Source: Dysosmobacter segnis
GTDB lineage: Bacteria; Bacillota; Clostridia; Oscillospirales; Oscillospiraceae
Length of the DNA stretch: 64,000 bases
Reading direction: 5' to 3'
Assembly: GCF_014297285.1 (NCBI RefSeq)
Contig: NZ_JACOQI010000006.1
Location: 1 to 64,000 of the forward strand
Shown here: positions 35,474 to 44,828 of the stretch, piece after piece
Layout of the letters: the number at the start of each line of letters is the position of its first letter
Position numbering within the stretch: position 1 is the stretch's first letter
Made by a program: the position numbers and the translations under genes
Notes under the pieces: model-generated
Told to the model about the DNA's origin: nothing
What the model saw: the letters and a program-made list of their open reading frames with translations, nothing else
Database searches by the model: none

Positions 35474-36196
35474 ATGCGGATCGACGTATTAGGCGTTGGT
35501 TTTGATAATCTGACCATGACGGAAGCCGTGTCCCGCGGAGCGGCACTGCTGGAGGAACCAGGGTGCCACTATGTAGTGACCCCGAATCCGGAGATCGTGG
35601 AGGTCTGCCGGGAAAATCCGGCGGCTATGCGGGCGGTCAACGGCGCGGATCTGGTGCTGCCGGACGGCATCGGTGTCATCAAGGGGGCGGCTATGCTGGG
35701 AACGCCCCTGAAGGAAAAGACCCCCGGCATCGAATTTGCCGCGGGGCTGATGGGAAAAATGGCCGAGCGCGGGAGATCCCTCTATCTGCTGGGCGCCAAG
35801 CCCGGCGTGGCGGACCTGGCGGCGGAACGGCTGCAAAAGCAGTACCCCGGATTGAAGATCGCCGGAACTCATGATGGCTACTTCAAGGAGGACGCCCCTG
35901 TGGTGGAAGCCATCCGGGAAAGCGGCGCGGACTGTGTGTTCGTCTGCCTGGGCGCCCCCAAGCAGGAGCTGTGGATGGCGCGGAACGGCCCCGCCACCGG
36001 CGCCCATTTGCTGTGCGGCCTCGGCGGAAGTCTGGACGTATTCGCGGGCACCGTGGAGCGTGCGCCGAAATTCTGGTCCGATCACGGTCTGGAATGGTTT
36101 TACCGCCTGTGTAAGGAGCCGAAGCGCATCGGCCGGATGATGAAGCTGCCGCTGTTTCTGGTCCATGTGCGGCAGGAGAAGGGAAAACGGAAATGA
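35474..36196 (+). CDS. WecG/TagA/CpsF-family glycosyltransferase
   Basis: A 240-residue enzyme with the family core: 'TPNPEIVEVCRENP', 'LPDGIGVIKGAAMLG', 'ERGRSLYLLGAKPGVADLAA', 'VFVCLGAPKQELWM', 'CGLGGSLDVFAG...RAP'. It transfers a sugar (N-acetylmannosamine-type in TagA and WecG) onto lipid-linked precursors at the inner membrane face for wall teichoic acid or polysaccharide. No other polysaccharide genes are adjacent. The last four bases overlap the start of tmk. Confidence 0.9.
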   Translation: MRIDVLGVGFDNLTMTEAVSRGAALLEEPGCHYVVTPNPEIVEVCRENPAAMRAVNGADLVLPDGIGVIKGAAMLGTPLKEKTPGIEFAAGLMGKMAERGRSLYLLGAKPGVADLAAERLQKQYPGLKIAGTHDGYFKEDAPVVEAIRESGADCVFVCLGAPKQELWMARNGPATGAHLLCGLGGSLDVFAGTVERAPKFWSDHGLEWFYRLCKEPKRIGRMMKLPLFLVHVRQEKGKRK

Positions 36197-36858
36197 ACGG
36201 ACGTTTGATCGTATTTGAAGGGACCGACGGTTCCGGAAAAGCCACCCAGTCCCGGCTGCTGTGTGAGCATCTGCGGCGGGAAAACATCCCCTACAAAAAT
36301 ATCACCTTTCCCCGGTACGGCAAGCCCTCCGCCGCCATGGTGCAGGAGTATCTGGATGGCAATTTAGGCAGGCGCCCCGGCGATGTGAACGCCTACGCAG
36401 CGTCGCTGATGTTTTCCATGGATCGCTATGCCTCCTACAAGCAGGACTGGGGCGCTTTCTATGAGGCCGGCGGGCTGGTGATCGCGGACCGCTACACCAC
36501 GTCCAACGCCGTCCATCAGGCGTCCAAGCTGCCACCGGAGGAACGGACGGTCTTTTTGAACTGGCTCTTTGAGCTGGAATACGGCAAGCTGGGCCTGCCG
36601 AAGCCGGATCTGGTGCTCTATCTGGATATGCCCACGGAGATCACGGAGAAGATGATGCGCCAGCGGGAAGCCGCCACCGGCACCCATGCGGATATCCATG
36701 AGCAGGACGAGACCTATCTGAAAAACTGCCGGGCAGCCGCCCGGGAGATCGTGAAGGACTGCGGCTGGACCGTGATCCGCTGTGCCAGGGACGATGCGCC
36801 CCGAACCGTGGAGGACATCCACAACGAGGTGTACAAGACTGTCAAGTCGCTGCTGTAA
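36193..36858 (+). CDS. tmk: Thymidylate kinase
   Basis: A 221-residue kinase making dTDP from dTMP. P-loop EGTDGSGKATQ at residues 9-19 (Ala where most have Thr), the DR motif 'IADRYTTSNAVHQ' near 97, and the lid 'MMRQREAATGTHADIHEQ' near 155. The lid and a longer insert resemble the atypical tmk of some clostridia. It overlaps the glycosyltransferase gene by four bases and is probably coupled to it. Confidence 0.92.
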   Translation: MNGRLIVFEGTDGSGKATQSRLLCEHLRRENIPYKNITFPRYGKPSAAMVQEYLDGNLGRRPGDVNAYAASLMFSMDRYASYKQDWGAFYEAGGLVIADRYTTSNAVHQASKLPPEERTVFLNWLFELEYGKLGLPKPDLVLYLDMPTEITEKMMRQREAATGTHADIHEQDETYLKNCRAAAREIVKDCGWTVIRCARDDAPRTVEDIHNEVYKTVKSLL

Positions 36859-36898
36859 TGCCTGTCCCCCCAGCGGGACGCGGTGCGTCCCCGCCGGT

Positions 36899-37027
36899 TC
36901 AGCAGCAATCGCAGCCGTTGTGGACACAGCCGTTTCCGCAGCTATATCCGCTGCTGCAGCATACCAGTACCACGATCAGAACGAGAATGATCCAGAGCCA
37001 GGAGCTGTCATTGTTGTTGCAGCACAT
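36899..37027 (-). CDS. 42-residue Cys-rich single-span membrane peptide
   Basis: A short frame on the strand opposite tmk and mltG: MCCNNNDSSW, a membrane segment (LWIILVLIVVLV), then a Cys/Gly/Asn tail (CCSSGYSCGNGCVHNGCDCC). Nine of 42 residues are Cys. The layout resembles the tiny YjcZ-like spore proteins and other sporulation-linked small peptides of Firmicutes. A GGGGT lies seven bases before the ATG, and a GC hairpin follows the stop without a clear T-run. It fills the 300-base gap between tmk and mltG. Coding is likely from composition, function unknown. Confidence 0.5.
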   Translation of the reverse strand: MCCNNNDSSWLWIILVLIVVLVCCSSGYSCGNGCVHNGCDCC

Positions 37028-37158
37028 ACCACTACCCCGCTTTCTGTTTGATAGGCTATCTTATGCCGCTGTCACCGGAAACCGGGCTTGGACCGGACAA
37101 AAATCCGGAAATTGTATTCCCCTTCCCTGCCGGGGACCGGGAAAGCAAGGAGGAACCA

Positions 37159-38331
37159 ATGTCTGAATTCAGAAGAGATGATACTGCCAGCTGGGACGCA
37201 CAGGAGGTCCGGCAGGCGCAGGGGGCGCGGCGGGAGCCGACACCCGCTCACCACAGCAAAAGCCGTCACCGCCGGCGGAGACGGAATTCGCTGGCGGTGC
37301 TGGTCGGTTACCTGATCTTTGTCCTGCTGGCTTCCGCCATTCTGGCGGGTGTGGGCTGGATGCTGGGCTCGGATTTCTGTGCCTTCAACCGGGGTGCTCT
37401 GCGGGAGACCTCGGTGGAGGTAACGGCGGAGGACAGCGTGTCCACCGTGGCGGATAAGCTCCAGGATGCAGGGCTCATCAAGTACAAGTGGTTTTTCAAG
37501 CTCTATGCCGGGATCTCCCATGCCGACAAAAAGATCGGCATCGGCACCTATACACTGAATACGGAGATGGATTACCGGGCGCTGATCCTGGGCATGCACA
37601 ACTCCTCCGGCAACCTGACGGCGGAGACTGTCACCGTCACCATCCCCGAGGGCTATACCGTGCGGCAGACCATCCGTCTGTTGGCGGAAAAGGGCGTCAA
37701 TACGGAAGAAAATCTGCTGGAGGCCGCCAAGACCGCCACGTATGATTACAGCTTCATCAACAACAATTCCGAAGACCCCAGCCGTCTGGAGGGCTACCTG
37801 TTCCCGGACACCTATGAGTTCTACAAGAATCACAACGCCAAGAACGCTCTGGGTAAGCTGATCGACGCCTTTGCCGACCATATTGACGAGGATGCGTTCG
37901 CCTCCTCCAAGGCCAAATCCATGGGTTACAGCATGAAGGATGTGGTCATCATCGCCTCCCTCATTGAAAAGGAGACGGACGGTACGGATCAGCGGGATAT
38001 CGCCTCCGTCATCTATAACCGCCTGCAAAAGCCCAGCGAGACCGCAGGACTGCTCCAGATCGACGCGTCCCTGCTCTATGGTCTGCCGGATCACACCGGC
38101 GCCATCACCAACGCGGACAAGGCGGTCGATACCCCCTACAACCTGTATCTCCATAAGGGACTGCCGCCTACGGCCATTGCCAACCCCGGCAGTGCGGCTC
38201 TGAAAGCGGCTATGGACCCCAACGACACGGATTATTATTACTACGCATTGGGCACCGACGGGAAGCACCACTTCTCCAAGACCCTGTCTGAGCACAATGC
38301 CTTTGTGGGGAGCAGCTCCTATGGTGGATAA
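37159..38331 (+). CDS. mltG: Endolytic transglycosylase MltG
   Basis: A 390-residue membrane enzyme that cuts growing peptidoglycan strands. Residues 1-48 are a basic cytoplasmic tail (HRRRRRNS), one membrane segment at about 50-72, then a LysM-like domain and the YceG domain with 'IPEGYTVRQTI', 'LEGYLFPDTYEF', the catalytic Glu in 'ASLIEKETDG' and 'TPYNLYLHKGLPPTAIANPG'. Start 37159 follows AAGGAGG. The U32 gene begins inside its last codons. The pairing mltG-U32 recalls yrrL-yrrN/yrrO of Bacillus. Confidence 0.95.
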   Translation: MSEFRRDDTASWDAQEVRQAQGARREPTPAHHSKSRHRRRRRNSLAVLVGYLIFVLLASAILAGVGWMLGSDFCAFNRGALRETSVEVTAEDSVSTVADKLQDAGLIKYKWFFKLYAGISHADKKIGIGTYTLNTEMDYRALILGMHNSSGNLTAETVTVTIPEGYTVRQTIRLLAEKGVNTEENLLEAAKTATYDYSFINNNSEDPSRLEGYLFPDTYEFYKNHNAKNALGKLIDAFADHIDEDAFASSKAKSMGYSMKDVVIIASLIEKETDGTDQRDIASVIYNRLQKPSETAGLLQIDASLLYGLPDHTGAITNADKAVDTPYNLYLHKGLPPTAIANPGSAALKAAMDPNDTDYYYYALGTDGKHHFSKTLSEHNAFVGSSSYGG

Positions 38332-39553
38332 ACAGAGAACGCTGCCGGAGTTGCTGGCTCCGGCAGGAGATATGGAACGGCTGAAAATGGCCGTGCTCTA
38401 CGGCGCGGACGCCGTATATCTGGCGGGCACCGACTTCGGTATGCGGGCCTTCGCCGGAAACTTTGACCCGGACGAGCTGAAGGCGGCAGTGGCCTATGCC
38501 CATGCGCACAATGTACGGGTCCACTGCACCATCAACACCATGCCCCGGGGGGATGAGATCGTCCGTCTGCCGGCACATCTGGAACGGCTGAATGACGCCG
38601 GTGTGGATGCGGTGATCGTGGCGGACCTGGGTGCCTTTACGCTGGCGGGGAAATATGCCCCCAACTGCCAGCGCCACATCTCCACTCAGGCCAGCATTTC
38701 CAACTATGTCACTGCCAACGCCTGGTATGATCTGGGCGCTTCCCGGGTGATTTTAGCCCGGGAGTTGAGCCTTGAAGAAATTCGGACCATCCGGGAGAAC
38801 ACCCCGGCAGAGTTGGAGATCGAGGCCTTTGTTCACGGGGCCATGTGCGTCAGCTATTCCGGGCGGTGTCTGTTGAGCAATTATATGACGGGCCGGGATG
38901 CCAGCCGAGGTGCCTGCGCCCAGCCCTGCCGCTATCATTACGCCCTGATGGAGGAAAAACGCCCCGGCGAATATTTCCCCATTGAAGAGGACGAAAAGGG
39001 CAGCTATATTTTAAATTCCCGTGATATGTGCATGATCGACCATCTGGATGACCTGCTGGATGTGGGGCTGTCCAGTCTGAAGATCGAGGGCCGGGCCAAA
39101 TCCGCCTATTATGCTGCCATCGTCACCGGTGCTTACCGGCACTGTCTGGACGATGCCGCTGCGGGCCGCCCCATTGACCCGGTGTGGCGGGACGAGGTGG
39201 AGCACGTCAGCCACCGGCCCTATGCCACCGGCTTTTACTACGGTTATCCCGGCCAGTACTACGAAAATTCCCGCTACATCCGGGAATGGCAGGTGGTGGC
39301 GCTGGTCACGGAATGTGACTCCGACGGCAACGCTGTCATTTCCCTGCGGAACAAGTTCCGCACCGGTGACACGGTGGAGCTGGTAGGGCCGGACCTGCGT
39401 CCCTTTTCCATGACGGTCCCGGAAATGCGGGATGAGGTCGGAACCGTGATCGAAGAACCCCGAAATCCCCAGATGCTGCTGAAGCTCAGGCTGCCCCGTC
39501 CGGTGCCGCCTATGACGCTGGTACGCCATCAGGTAGAATTGTCAGCCAAATAA
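38321..39553 (+). CDS. Peptidase U32-family protein (TrhP/YrrO-like)
   Basis: A 410-residue protein starting LPELLAPAGDMERLKMAVLYGADAVYL, the U32 opening, with the Cys-containing block 'FVHGAMCVSYSGRCLLSNYMTGRDASRGACAQPC' near 178. Despite the name, characterised members take part in 5-hydroxyuridine formation on tRNA (TrhP) or on rRNA (RlhA) rather than proteolysis. The place after mltG and the length point to the TrhP/YrrO branch. It overlaps mltG by 11 bases. Confidence 0.85.
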   Translation: MVDKQRTLPELLAPAGDMERLKMAVLYGADAVYLAGTDFGMRAFAGNFDPDELKAAVAYAHAHNVRVHCTINTMPRGDEIVRLPAHLERLNDAGVDAVIVADLGAFTLAGKYAPNCQRHISTQASISNYVTANAWYDLGASRVILARELSLEEIRTIRENTPAELEIEAFVHGAMCVSYSGRCLLSNYMTGRDASRGACAQPCRYHYALMEEKRPGEYFPIEEDEKGSYILNSRDMCMIDHLDDLLDVGLSSLKIEGRAKSAYYAAIVTGAYRHCLDDAAAGRPIDPVWRDEVEHVSHRPYATGFYYGYPGQYYENSRYIREWQVVALVTECDSDGNAVISLRNKFRTGDTVELVGPDLRPFSMTVPEMRDEVGTVIEEPRNPQMLLKLRLPRPVPPMTLVRHQVELSAK

Positions 39554-39569
39554 GGAGATAGGAGATATT

Positions 39570-40967
39570 ATGAACGCAGATGTTGTGATCATCGGTGCCG
39601 GTCCTGCCGGCATCTTCACCGCCCTGGAAATGGTCAAAAAGGGCAGCAAGCAGAAGATCATCATGGTGGAAAAGGGCCAGGCGGTAGAAAACCGCCATTG
39701 CCCCAAGGACAAGACAAAGAAGTGCGTCAACTGCAAGCCCTACTGCCACATCACCACCGGCTTCTCCGGCGCCGGTGCGTTTTCCGACGGCAAGCTGTCC
39801 CTCAGCTATGAGGTAGGCGGCGATCTGCCCACCCTCATCACCCCGGAGCTGGCACAGGAGACCATCAACTACGCTGACCAGATCTATCTGGACTTTGGTG
39901 CGGACCAGCACATTGAGGGTCTCGGCAATGACGAGGAGCGCAAGGAGATCCGCAAGCACGCCATTCAGGCAGGCTTGAAGCTGGTGGACTGCCCCATCCG
40001 CCACATGGGCACGGAAAAGGCTCAGGGTATCTACTACGCCATCGAGAAGTACTTACAGGAGCACGGCGTAGAGATGTACTTCGGCTACGAGTGCAGCAAC
40101 CTGATTCTGGAAAATGACGTCTGCAAGGGCGTTTCCGTGTCCAACGGCAAGGTGGACATGGAGATCTACGCCAGGCACACCGTGGTGGCCACCGGCCGCC
40201 GGGGCGCCGACTGGCTGGAAAAGCTCTGCGCCGAGCACAACATCGCTCACGCCCCCGGCACTGTGGATATCGGTGTCCGTGTGGAGGTCCGCAATGAGGT
40301 CATGGAGACCGTAAACCGGGTCCTGTACGAGTCCAAGCTGGTAGGCTATCCCCGGCCCTTCAAGAACAAGGTGCGCACCTTCTGCCAAAACCCCGGCGGC
40401 TTTGTCAGTCAGGAAAACTATGACAACAACCTGGCGGTGGTCAACGGCCACTCCTACAAGGAGAAGAAGAGCGACAACACCAACCTGTCCATTCTCTGCT
40501 CCCACAATTTCTCCGTGCCCTTCAACCAGCCCATTGCCTACGCTCAGAAGGTGGGCGAACTGACCAACATGCTGGCCAACGGCCAGATCCTGGTGCAGCG
40601 CTTCGGTGACATTCTGGACGGCAAACGCACCTGGCAGAAGGAGCTGGCCCAGTCCAACATCCGCCCCACTCTGCCGGACGCCGTGGCCGGCGACATCACC
40701 GCCGCCATGCCCTACCGGGCCATGACCAACATCATCAACTTCATTCAGGCTATGGATTATGTGGTGCCCGGCTTCGCCGCCTACGAGACTCTGCTGTATT
40801 CCCCCGAGCTGAAGTTTTACTCCAACCGGGTGAAGATGGACACGGATTTCAACACCAGCCTTCAGGGCCTTCACTGTCTGGGCGACAGCTCCGGCTGGAC
40901 CCGCGGCTTGATGATGGCCTCCGTCATGGGTGTCCTCATGGGCCGCAAGATCGCGGAGGAGGGCTGA
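39570..40967 (+). CDS. FAD-dependent dehydrogenase (COG2509 type)
   Basis: A 465-residue flavoprotein. The FAD-binding 'VVIIGAGPAGIFTALEM' is at residues 5-21; 'TGFSGAGAFSDGKLSLS' near 63 and 'GDSSGWTRGLMMASVMGVLMG' near 440 are typical of the family, and 'VATGRRGADWLEKL' of its NAD(P)-like half. A CPKD...KKCVNCKPYCH cluster near 44-60 has four Cys that could bind metal. The physiological substrate is unknown. It follows the U32 gene by 16 bases and ends the operon. Confidence 0.85.
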   Translation: MNADVVIIGAGPAGIFTALEMVKKGSKQKIIMVEKGQAVENRHCPKDKTKKCVNCKPYCHITTGFSGAGAFSDGKLSLSYEVGGDLPTLITPELAQETINYADQIYLDFGADQHIEGLGNDEERKEIRKHAIQAGLKLVDCPIRHMGTEKAQGIYYAIEKYLQEHGVEMYFGYECSNLILENDVCKGVSVSNGKVDMEIYARHTVVATGRRGADWLEKLCAEHNIAHAPGTVDIGVRVEVRNEVMETVNRVLYESKLVGYPRPFKNKVRTFCQNPGGFVSQENYDNNLAVVNGHSYKEKKSDNTNLSILCSHNFSVPFNQPIAYAQKVGELTNMLANGQILVQRFGDILDGKRTWQKELAQSNIRPTLPDAVAGDITAAMPYRAMTNIINFIQAMDYVVPGFAAYETLLYSPELKFYSNRVKMDTDFNTSLQGLHCLGDSSGWTRGLMMASVMGVLMGRKIAEEG

Positions 40968-41002
40968 GTTCCCTTCCGCCCGTAATATGTTCCGAATAAA
41001 TA

Positions 41003-41044
41003 AAGCCCCGCCGGATTCCTTTCGGAATCCGGCGGGGCTTTTAT
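41003..41044. terminator. Bidirectional terminator between converging genes
   Basis: AAGCCCCGCCGGATTCC / GGAATCCGGCGGGGCTT 17-bp perfect stem between the FAD dehydrogenase and DUF4317 genes. Confidence 0.85.
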
Positions 41045-41065
41045 CATGTAGGAAAGGCTTTGCGC

Positions 41066-42217
41066 TTATTCCTGCGGCTGGTCGGCGGCGATGTTCACGC
41101 CGATGCCGTTGACCTCCACGCCGTCATCGGCGGGGATCAGGAGATACTTGCGGCCGTCGATGATCCGGGTCTCGATGAGATAGCTGTTTTCCGGGGCGAT
41201 GGAGATCTTCACCTCCGGGGTGGTGACCTGAAACTTGCGGCTCTCGATGATATTCACCGGATTCAGTGCGGCGTTTTCGCCGTACTGCTTTTCGCAGTTC
41301 GCTTTGAACGCCTCCACCTTTTCGGTATCTACGCCGCTGTTGGCCAGTATGCAGCCCACGTCGGAAACCGTCAGCTCCAGCGGCTCCGGATCGTGGCTTT
41401 CCTTGTGGTCCTCGATCTTCGCCCGGATCTGCTCATGGACGGACTGCACCACGTCATAGCTGCAATCCTGATCCAGAGCCTCCGTCAGCGCCGTATCAAA
41501 AACGTTTTTCTGTTCTGCCGCAGACATGGGCGGCTCCACCCGGAACAGCGCGTCAATGACCTCCTGATGCAGCTCCGCCGGGTTCTTGGCATAGAACAGC
41601 AGGTCATAGATGTTGGCGGCGCGGCTGTCAAAGGCGGGGTACAGGAAGCCAAGCTCCGGGGCCAGCGCGATATGGCCGGTGGAGCCGGGATGGAATTCGT
41701 TCAGGTCATGATCGTACCGCAGCTCCAGAGTAGGGGCCTTTACCGGGCAGACGGCGCAGACAAAGTAGCGGTACACCGTGTCCCCCGCGTCCGCCTGAAA
41801 TTCATCGTCCCGGCTCTTGTGGGGCACATCGTAGGTGTCCGCAGCCAGCAGAATCAGGTAGTTGGTCTCTCCCATGTTCAGTGCGTCGATCAGCCGACGG
41901 CAGAAATCCTCCCGGGAGGCGGGGTCCTTTAACTCTGTCTGCCGCATGGTCTGCAGCAGGCGGTGCTCGTCACTGTCCGCTACCTGCGCCGTGGAAAACG
42001 TGATATCCACCAGATTTTTGCCCAAGGCCCCGGAGAGGGCCTTTTTCAGAAGGCCCAGATACATTTCCTGCTCCTCCTGCTGCATGAGGCCCATAGAGGC
42101 GTCGATCCAGGAAATGATCTCCTTATTGCTGTTGACATAGCAGCCAAAAATCTTGGAAATGCTGTTTTTATCCAGCTTGAAGCGCCGGCGGATCTCGTTG
42201 AGTTCTTTTTGATTCAT
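41066..42217 (-). CDS. DUF4317-family protein
   Basis: A 383-residue soluble protein starting MNQKELNEIRRRFKLDKNSI, with 'ISKIFGCYVN' and 'GFLYPAFDSRAANIYDLLFY', characteristic of DUF4317, a family found mainly in clostridia. No function is known and I see no catalytic motif. AAAGGA precedes ATG 42217. It stands alone between the thiamine operon and a converging operon. Confidence 0.85.
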   Translation of the reverse strand: MNQKELNEIRRRFKLDKNSISKIFGCYVNSNKEIISWIDASMGLMQQEEQEMYLGLLKKALSGALGKNLVDITFSTAQVADSDEHRLLQTMRQTELKDPASREDFCRRLIDALNMGETNYLILLAADTYDVPHKSRDDEFQADAGDTVYRYFVCAVCPVKAPTLELRYDHDLNEFHPGSTGHIALAPELGFLYPAFDSRAANIYDLLFYAKNPAELHQEVIDALFRVEPPMSAAEQKNVFDTALTEALDQDCSYDVVQSVHEQIRAKIEDHKESHDPEPLELTVSDVGCILANSGVDTEKVEAFKANCEKQYGENAALNPVNIIESRKFQVTTPEVKISIAPENSYLIETRIIDGRKYLLIPADDGVEVNGIGVNIAADQPQE

Positions 42218-42312
42218 GGTTATCCTTTCCCTTCGGTCAATGCTCGTACAGGAAGAAAGTGTACCACGGAACCGGCCGGAGGGCAAGGGAAAAACCTACA
42301 AATCACACACAG

Positions 42313-42348
42313 TAAAACCGGCGGATACGCATACACGTATCCGCCGGT
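42313..42348 (-). terminator. Terminator of the thiamine operon
   Basis: ACCGGCGGATACG / CGTATCCGCCGGT stem followed by TTTT on the - strand, 22 bases after the cytX stop. Confidence 0.85.
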
Positions 42349-42370
42349 CATTTATTGTTCGGTCAGCCGA

Positions 42371-43540
42371 TCAGCCGTTCTTCTTGCCGGCGCACAGCTT
42401 TTCCGCAAGGACGCACAGGAGAACGGTCAGGACCATATCCGGCAGAGTGTAGCCCACCGGGGTGTCCACGCCCATGAGCCAGCGATAGGCGATGAAGCCC
42501 ACCAGCCAGATCACCAGATTCCGGCCGTCCGCCGCCACGGCAAAGCGATCCCGCTTGAGGAGGAAATGATCCGCGATCTGCACCGCGATCATGGGTGCAA
42601 ACACAGAGCCGATCAGATACAGGAAGCCGGTGATATCATCCATGGGGAACAGAATGGCCCCCGCAGCGCCGATGACCGTCACCGCAATGGCGGTCTTTTT
42701 CCCGTTCAGCTTCTTGGAGAGGGACTCGGCAGAAATACCGGCGGACCAGGCATCCAAGAAGGTAGTGGTGACCGTGGAGAACACCAAAATCACCAGGGCG
42801 GCAATGCCGAGACCGGCCTTCACCATGATAACGGCAATGTCATACTCCCCGGTAAAGATCGCCGCGCCCATGCCGATGACATACATCCAGCAGGACACCA
42901 GCCCGTACACCAGAACGCTGACCCAGGTGGCCTGCACAGGCTTTTCCGCCTCGCGGGTGTAGTCGCTGATGAGGGGCAGCCAGCTCAGAGGCATGGCCAC
43001 CGCCAGCTCCACCGCCGCACCGAAGGTCATGGCCTCGCCGGAGGCCGCCATAGCGCTGCCGGAGAAGAAGATCACCTTGCACAGCACTAAGGTCAAAAGA
43101 AACAGGGCCGCCATGGTCAGCTTGTTGATCCAGCCCAGATCCGTGATGCCCACAGCGATCCACAGGATAATAAGGACGCCGATGACCAGACACCAGACCC
43201 AATGACCAAGATTGAAAATACCTCCGATAGCCAAGGCCCCGTCATAGATCATGATGGCAGTCCAGCCTACCAGCTGAAGCACGTTCAGGAAGGCGAACAG
43301 CAAGCCGCCCTTCTGTCCAAAGCTCATTTTCACGGTCTCCATGGCGCTGCGGCCGGTGCGGCCGCCGATGAGACCCGCCAGAAGCATCATGGCGCAGCCG
43401 ATGATGTGACCGATGACGATCGCCGCCAGACCCTTGGCCATACCCAAAGGCGCAAAGGCGGTGCCGGTGAGGATCTCCGCCAGAGAAACACCTGCGCCGA
43501 ACCAGATCAGTCCGTTTTGGAAGGTGGATGTCTTTTTCAT
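42371..43540 (-). CDS. cytX: Hydroxymethylpyrimidine transporter CytX
   Basis: A 389-residue protein with 12 membrane segments of the cytosine/purine permease family (NCS1). 'WFGAGVSLAEILTGTAFAPLG' at the start and 'PLSWLPLISDYTRE' in the middle are typical of CytX, the branch found in thiamine operons that imports hydroxymethylpyrimidine. It is last in a TPP-riboswitch operon and overlaps tenA by four bases, which supports the role in salvage. Confidence 0.92.
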   Translation of the reverse strand: MKKTSTFQNGLIWFGAGVSLAEILTGTAFAPLGMAKGLAAIVIGHIIGCAMMLLAGLIGGRTGRSAMETVKMSFGQKGGLLFAFLNVLQLVGWTAIMIYDGALAIGGIFNLGHWVWCLVIGVLIILWIAVGITDLGWINKLTMAALFLLTLVLCKVIFFSGSAMAASGEAMTFGAAVELAVAMPLSWLPLISDYTREAEKPVQATWVSVLVYGLVSCWMYVIGMGAAIFTGEYDIAVIMVKAGLGIAALVILVFSTVTTTFLDAWSAGISAESLSKKLNGKKTAIAVTVIGAAGAILFPMDDITGFLYLIGSVFAPMIAVQIADHFLLKRDRFAVAADGRNLVIWLVGFIAYRWLMGVDTPVGYTLPDMVLTVLLCVLAEKLCAGKKNG

Positions 43541-44220
43541 ACCTGCGCCCCGCCTTCCGTTCCGAAGCGGTCCGCCATATCCCAGAAGGATGCCTCATAG
43601 CGGGAACACGCCGTAAAGATCTCCTCCAGATAGCGGAGCTGCTCCTCGGTATAGTCCTTGGTCAGCCGCTCCAGCATATCCTTCAGGATCACGTTGTTGC
43701 CTGTGTAGCGGGGAGTGATGTAGCCCCGCACCCAACGCCCGTACATGGGGTGCTCGGGAGCGGAGGGGCACTCCTCCACGATCTTGCGGGCGATGACCTC
43801 ATAGCTGTAAGCACAGGAGAAGATGGCCGTCAGAATTTCCGCCTCACCGCCCCGATAGGCAACGCTGAGCATATAGGAGGTGTAAGAGCGGTTATCCTGC
43901 TGGATAGGCGTGTGGTCCAGTTCCTCCTGGGTGATGCCGAAATCGGCCATATAGCCGTTGTGAACGTTGACCTCGCCGTCCAGGATCGCCTGGATGTACT
44001 TGGCAAAGAGTTTCATGACCTCCACGCTCTTGCTCTTGGCTACGCCGATGGCAAAAACCTTGGTATAGTCCATGAGATACCAGTAATCCTGAATGATATA
44101 GCTACGGAATTTCTTCTGGTCCAGCGTGCCGTACTTCAATCCCTGCACAAAGGGCTTTTCGTGGTAGCTGGCCCAGATATCCTCGGTGGCTTTCAGAAGC
44201 CGATCAACAGTACCCATCAT
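43537..44220 (-). CDS. tenA: Thiaminase II / aminopyrimidine aminohydrolase
   Basis: A 227-residue helical protein of the TenA family. 'IIQDYWYLMDYTKVFAIGVAKS' near 40-60, the Tyr-rich segment and the catalytic Cys region 'IFSCAYSYEVIARKI' near 134 are present, and the C-terminal Glu lies in 'YLEEIFTACSRYE'. TenA converts degraded thiamine (aminopyrimidine) into hydroxymethylpyrimidine for reuse. It overlaps neighbours by four bases on both sides. Confidence 0.93.
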   Translation of the reverse strand: MMGTVDRLLKATEDIWASYHEKPFVQGLKYGTLDQKKFRSYIIQDYWYLMDYTKVFAIGVAKSKSVEVMKLFAKYIQAILDGEVNVHNGYMADFGITQEELDHTPIQQDNRSYTSYMLSVAYRGGEAEILTAIFSCAYSYEVIARKIVEECPSAPEHPMYGRWVRGYITPRYTGNNVILKDMLERLTKDYTEEQLRYLEEIFTACSRYEASFWDMADRFGTEGGAQV

Positions 44221-44828
44221 TTTGCCTCCCTTCTGGCAATGGCCCGCCGCATAAGCGTCAGCGGCAGCACCGATACGATCAAAATGCTCAAGATCCCCTC
44301 CGGAAGCCGGGAGGACAGGTTAAAGGCCAGACTGTAACCCCAGGCGCCCCAGCCGTCCCATGCGTTCTGGGAGTAGAAGATCACGCCGCTGATCACATGA
44401 CCGAAGCAGCGGATCGCCACCGCCAGCGCCATGCCGCAGATGGCCTTCCAGCGCTTGTCGCTGCCGAACACGCCGGCATAGCCCAAGCAGGAGAAGCAGA
44501 CCAACTGTTGCACAAAGATCTGAGCCCAGTGGACCGCCTGCCAGCCGGGGATCAGGATCATTGCCAGAATACCGCACACCCAGCCGCTCAGCATGGACAG
44601 CCGATAGTCATACAGCAGGGCCAGCAGCATCAGCGGGATCCACGAACCGCAGGTGATGTTGGAACCGGTGGGCAGGGGGATGCGGATCGTGGCCAGCACC
44701 AGCGTCATGGCGCAGACAATACCGCCCAGACACAGGTCCCGGGCCGTCAGCCGGAAGCCCCGGCACAGCCAGACCGTTGCCAGCAGGTACCCCACGGCGA
44801 ATAAGATCGCAACCGTAGAGGTGATCAT
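44217..44828 (-). CDS. ThiT-like thiamine-related ECF transporter S component
   Basis: A 203-residue protein with six membrane segments. The 'LYDYRLSMLSGWVCGILAMILIPGWQAVHWAQIFVQQLVCFSCLGYAGVF' region, here quoted in part, resembles the substrate-binding S component ThiT/YuaJ of energy-coupling-factor importers. These work with shared EcfA/EcfT proteins, not encoded in the window. The riboswitch operon supports thiamine or a precursor as substrate; its exact ligand is not certain because the usual thiamine-binding Trp/Glu pattern is only partly clear. Confidence 0.72.
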   Translation of the reverse strand: MITSTVAILFAVGYLLATVWLCRGFRLTARDLCLGGIVCAMTLVLATIRIPLPTGSNITCGSWIPLMLLALLYDYRLSMLSGWVCGILAMILIPGWQAVHWAQIFVQQLVCFSCLGYAGVFGSDKRWKAICGMALAVAIRCFGHVISGVIFYSQNAWDGWGAWGYSLAFNLSSRLPEGILSILIVSVLPLTLMRRAIARREAK

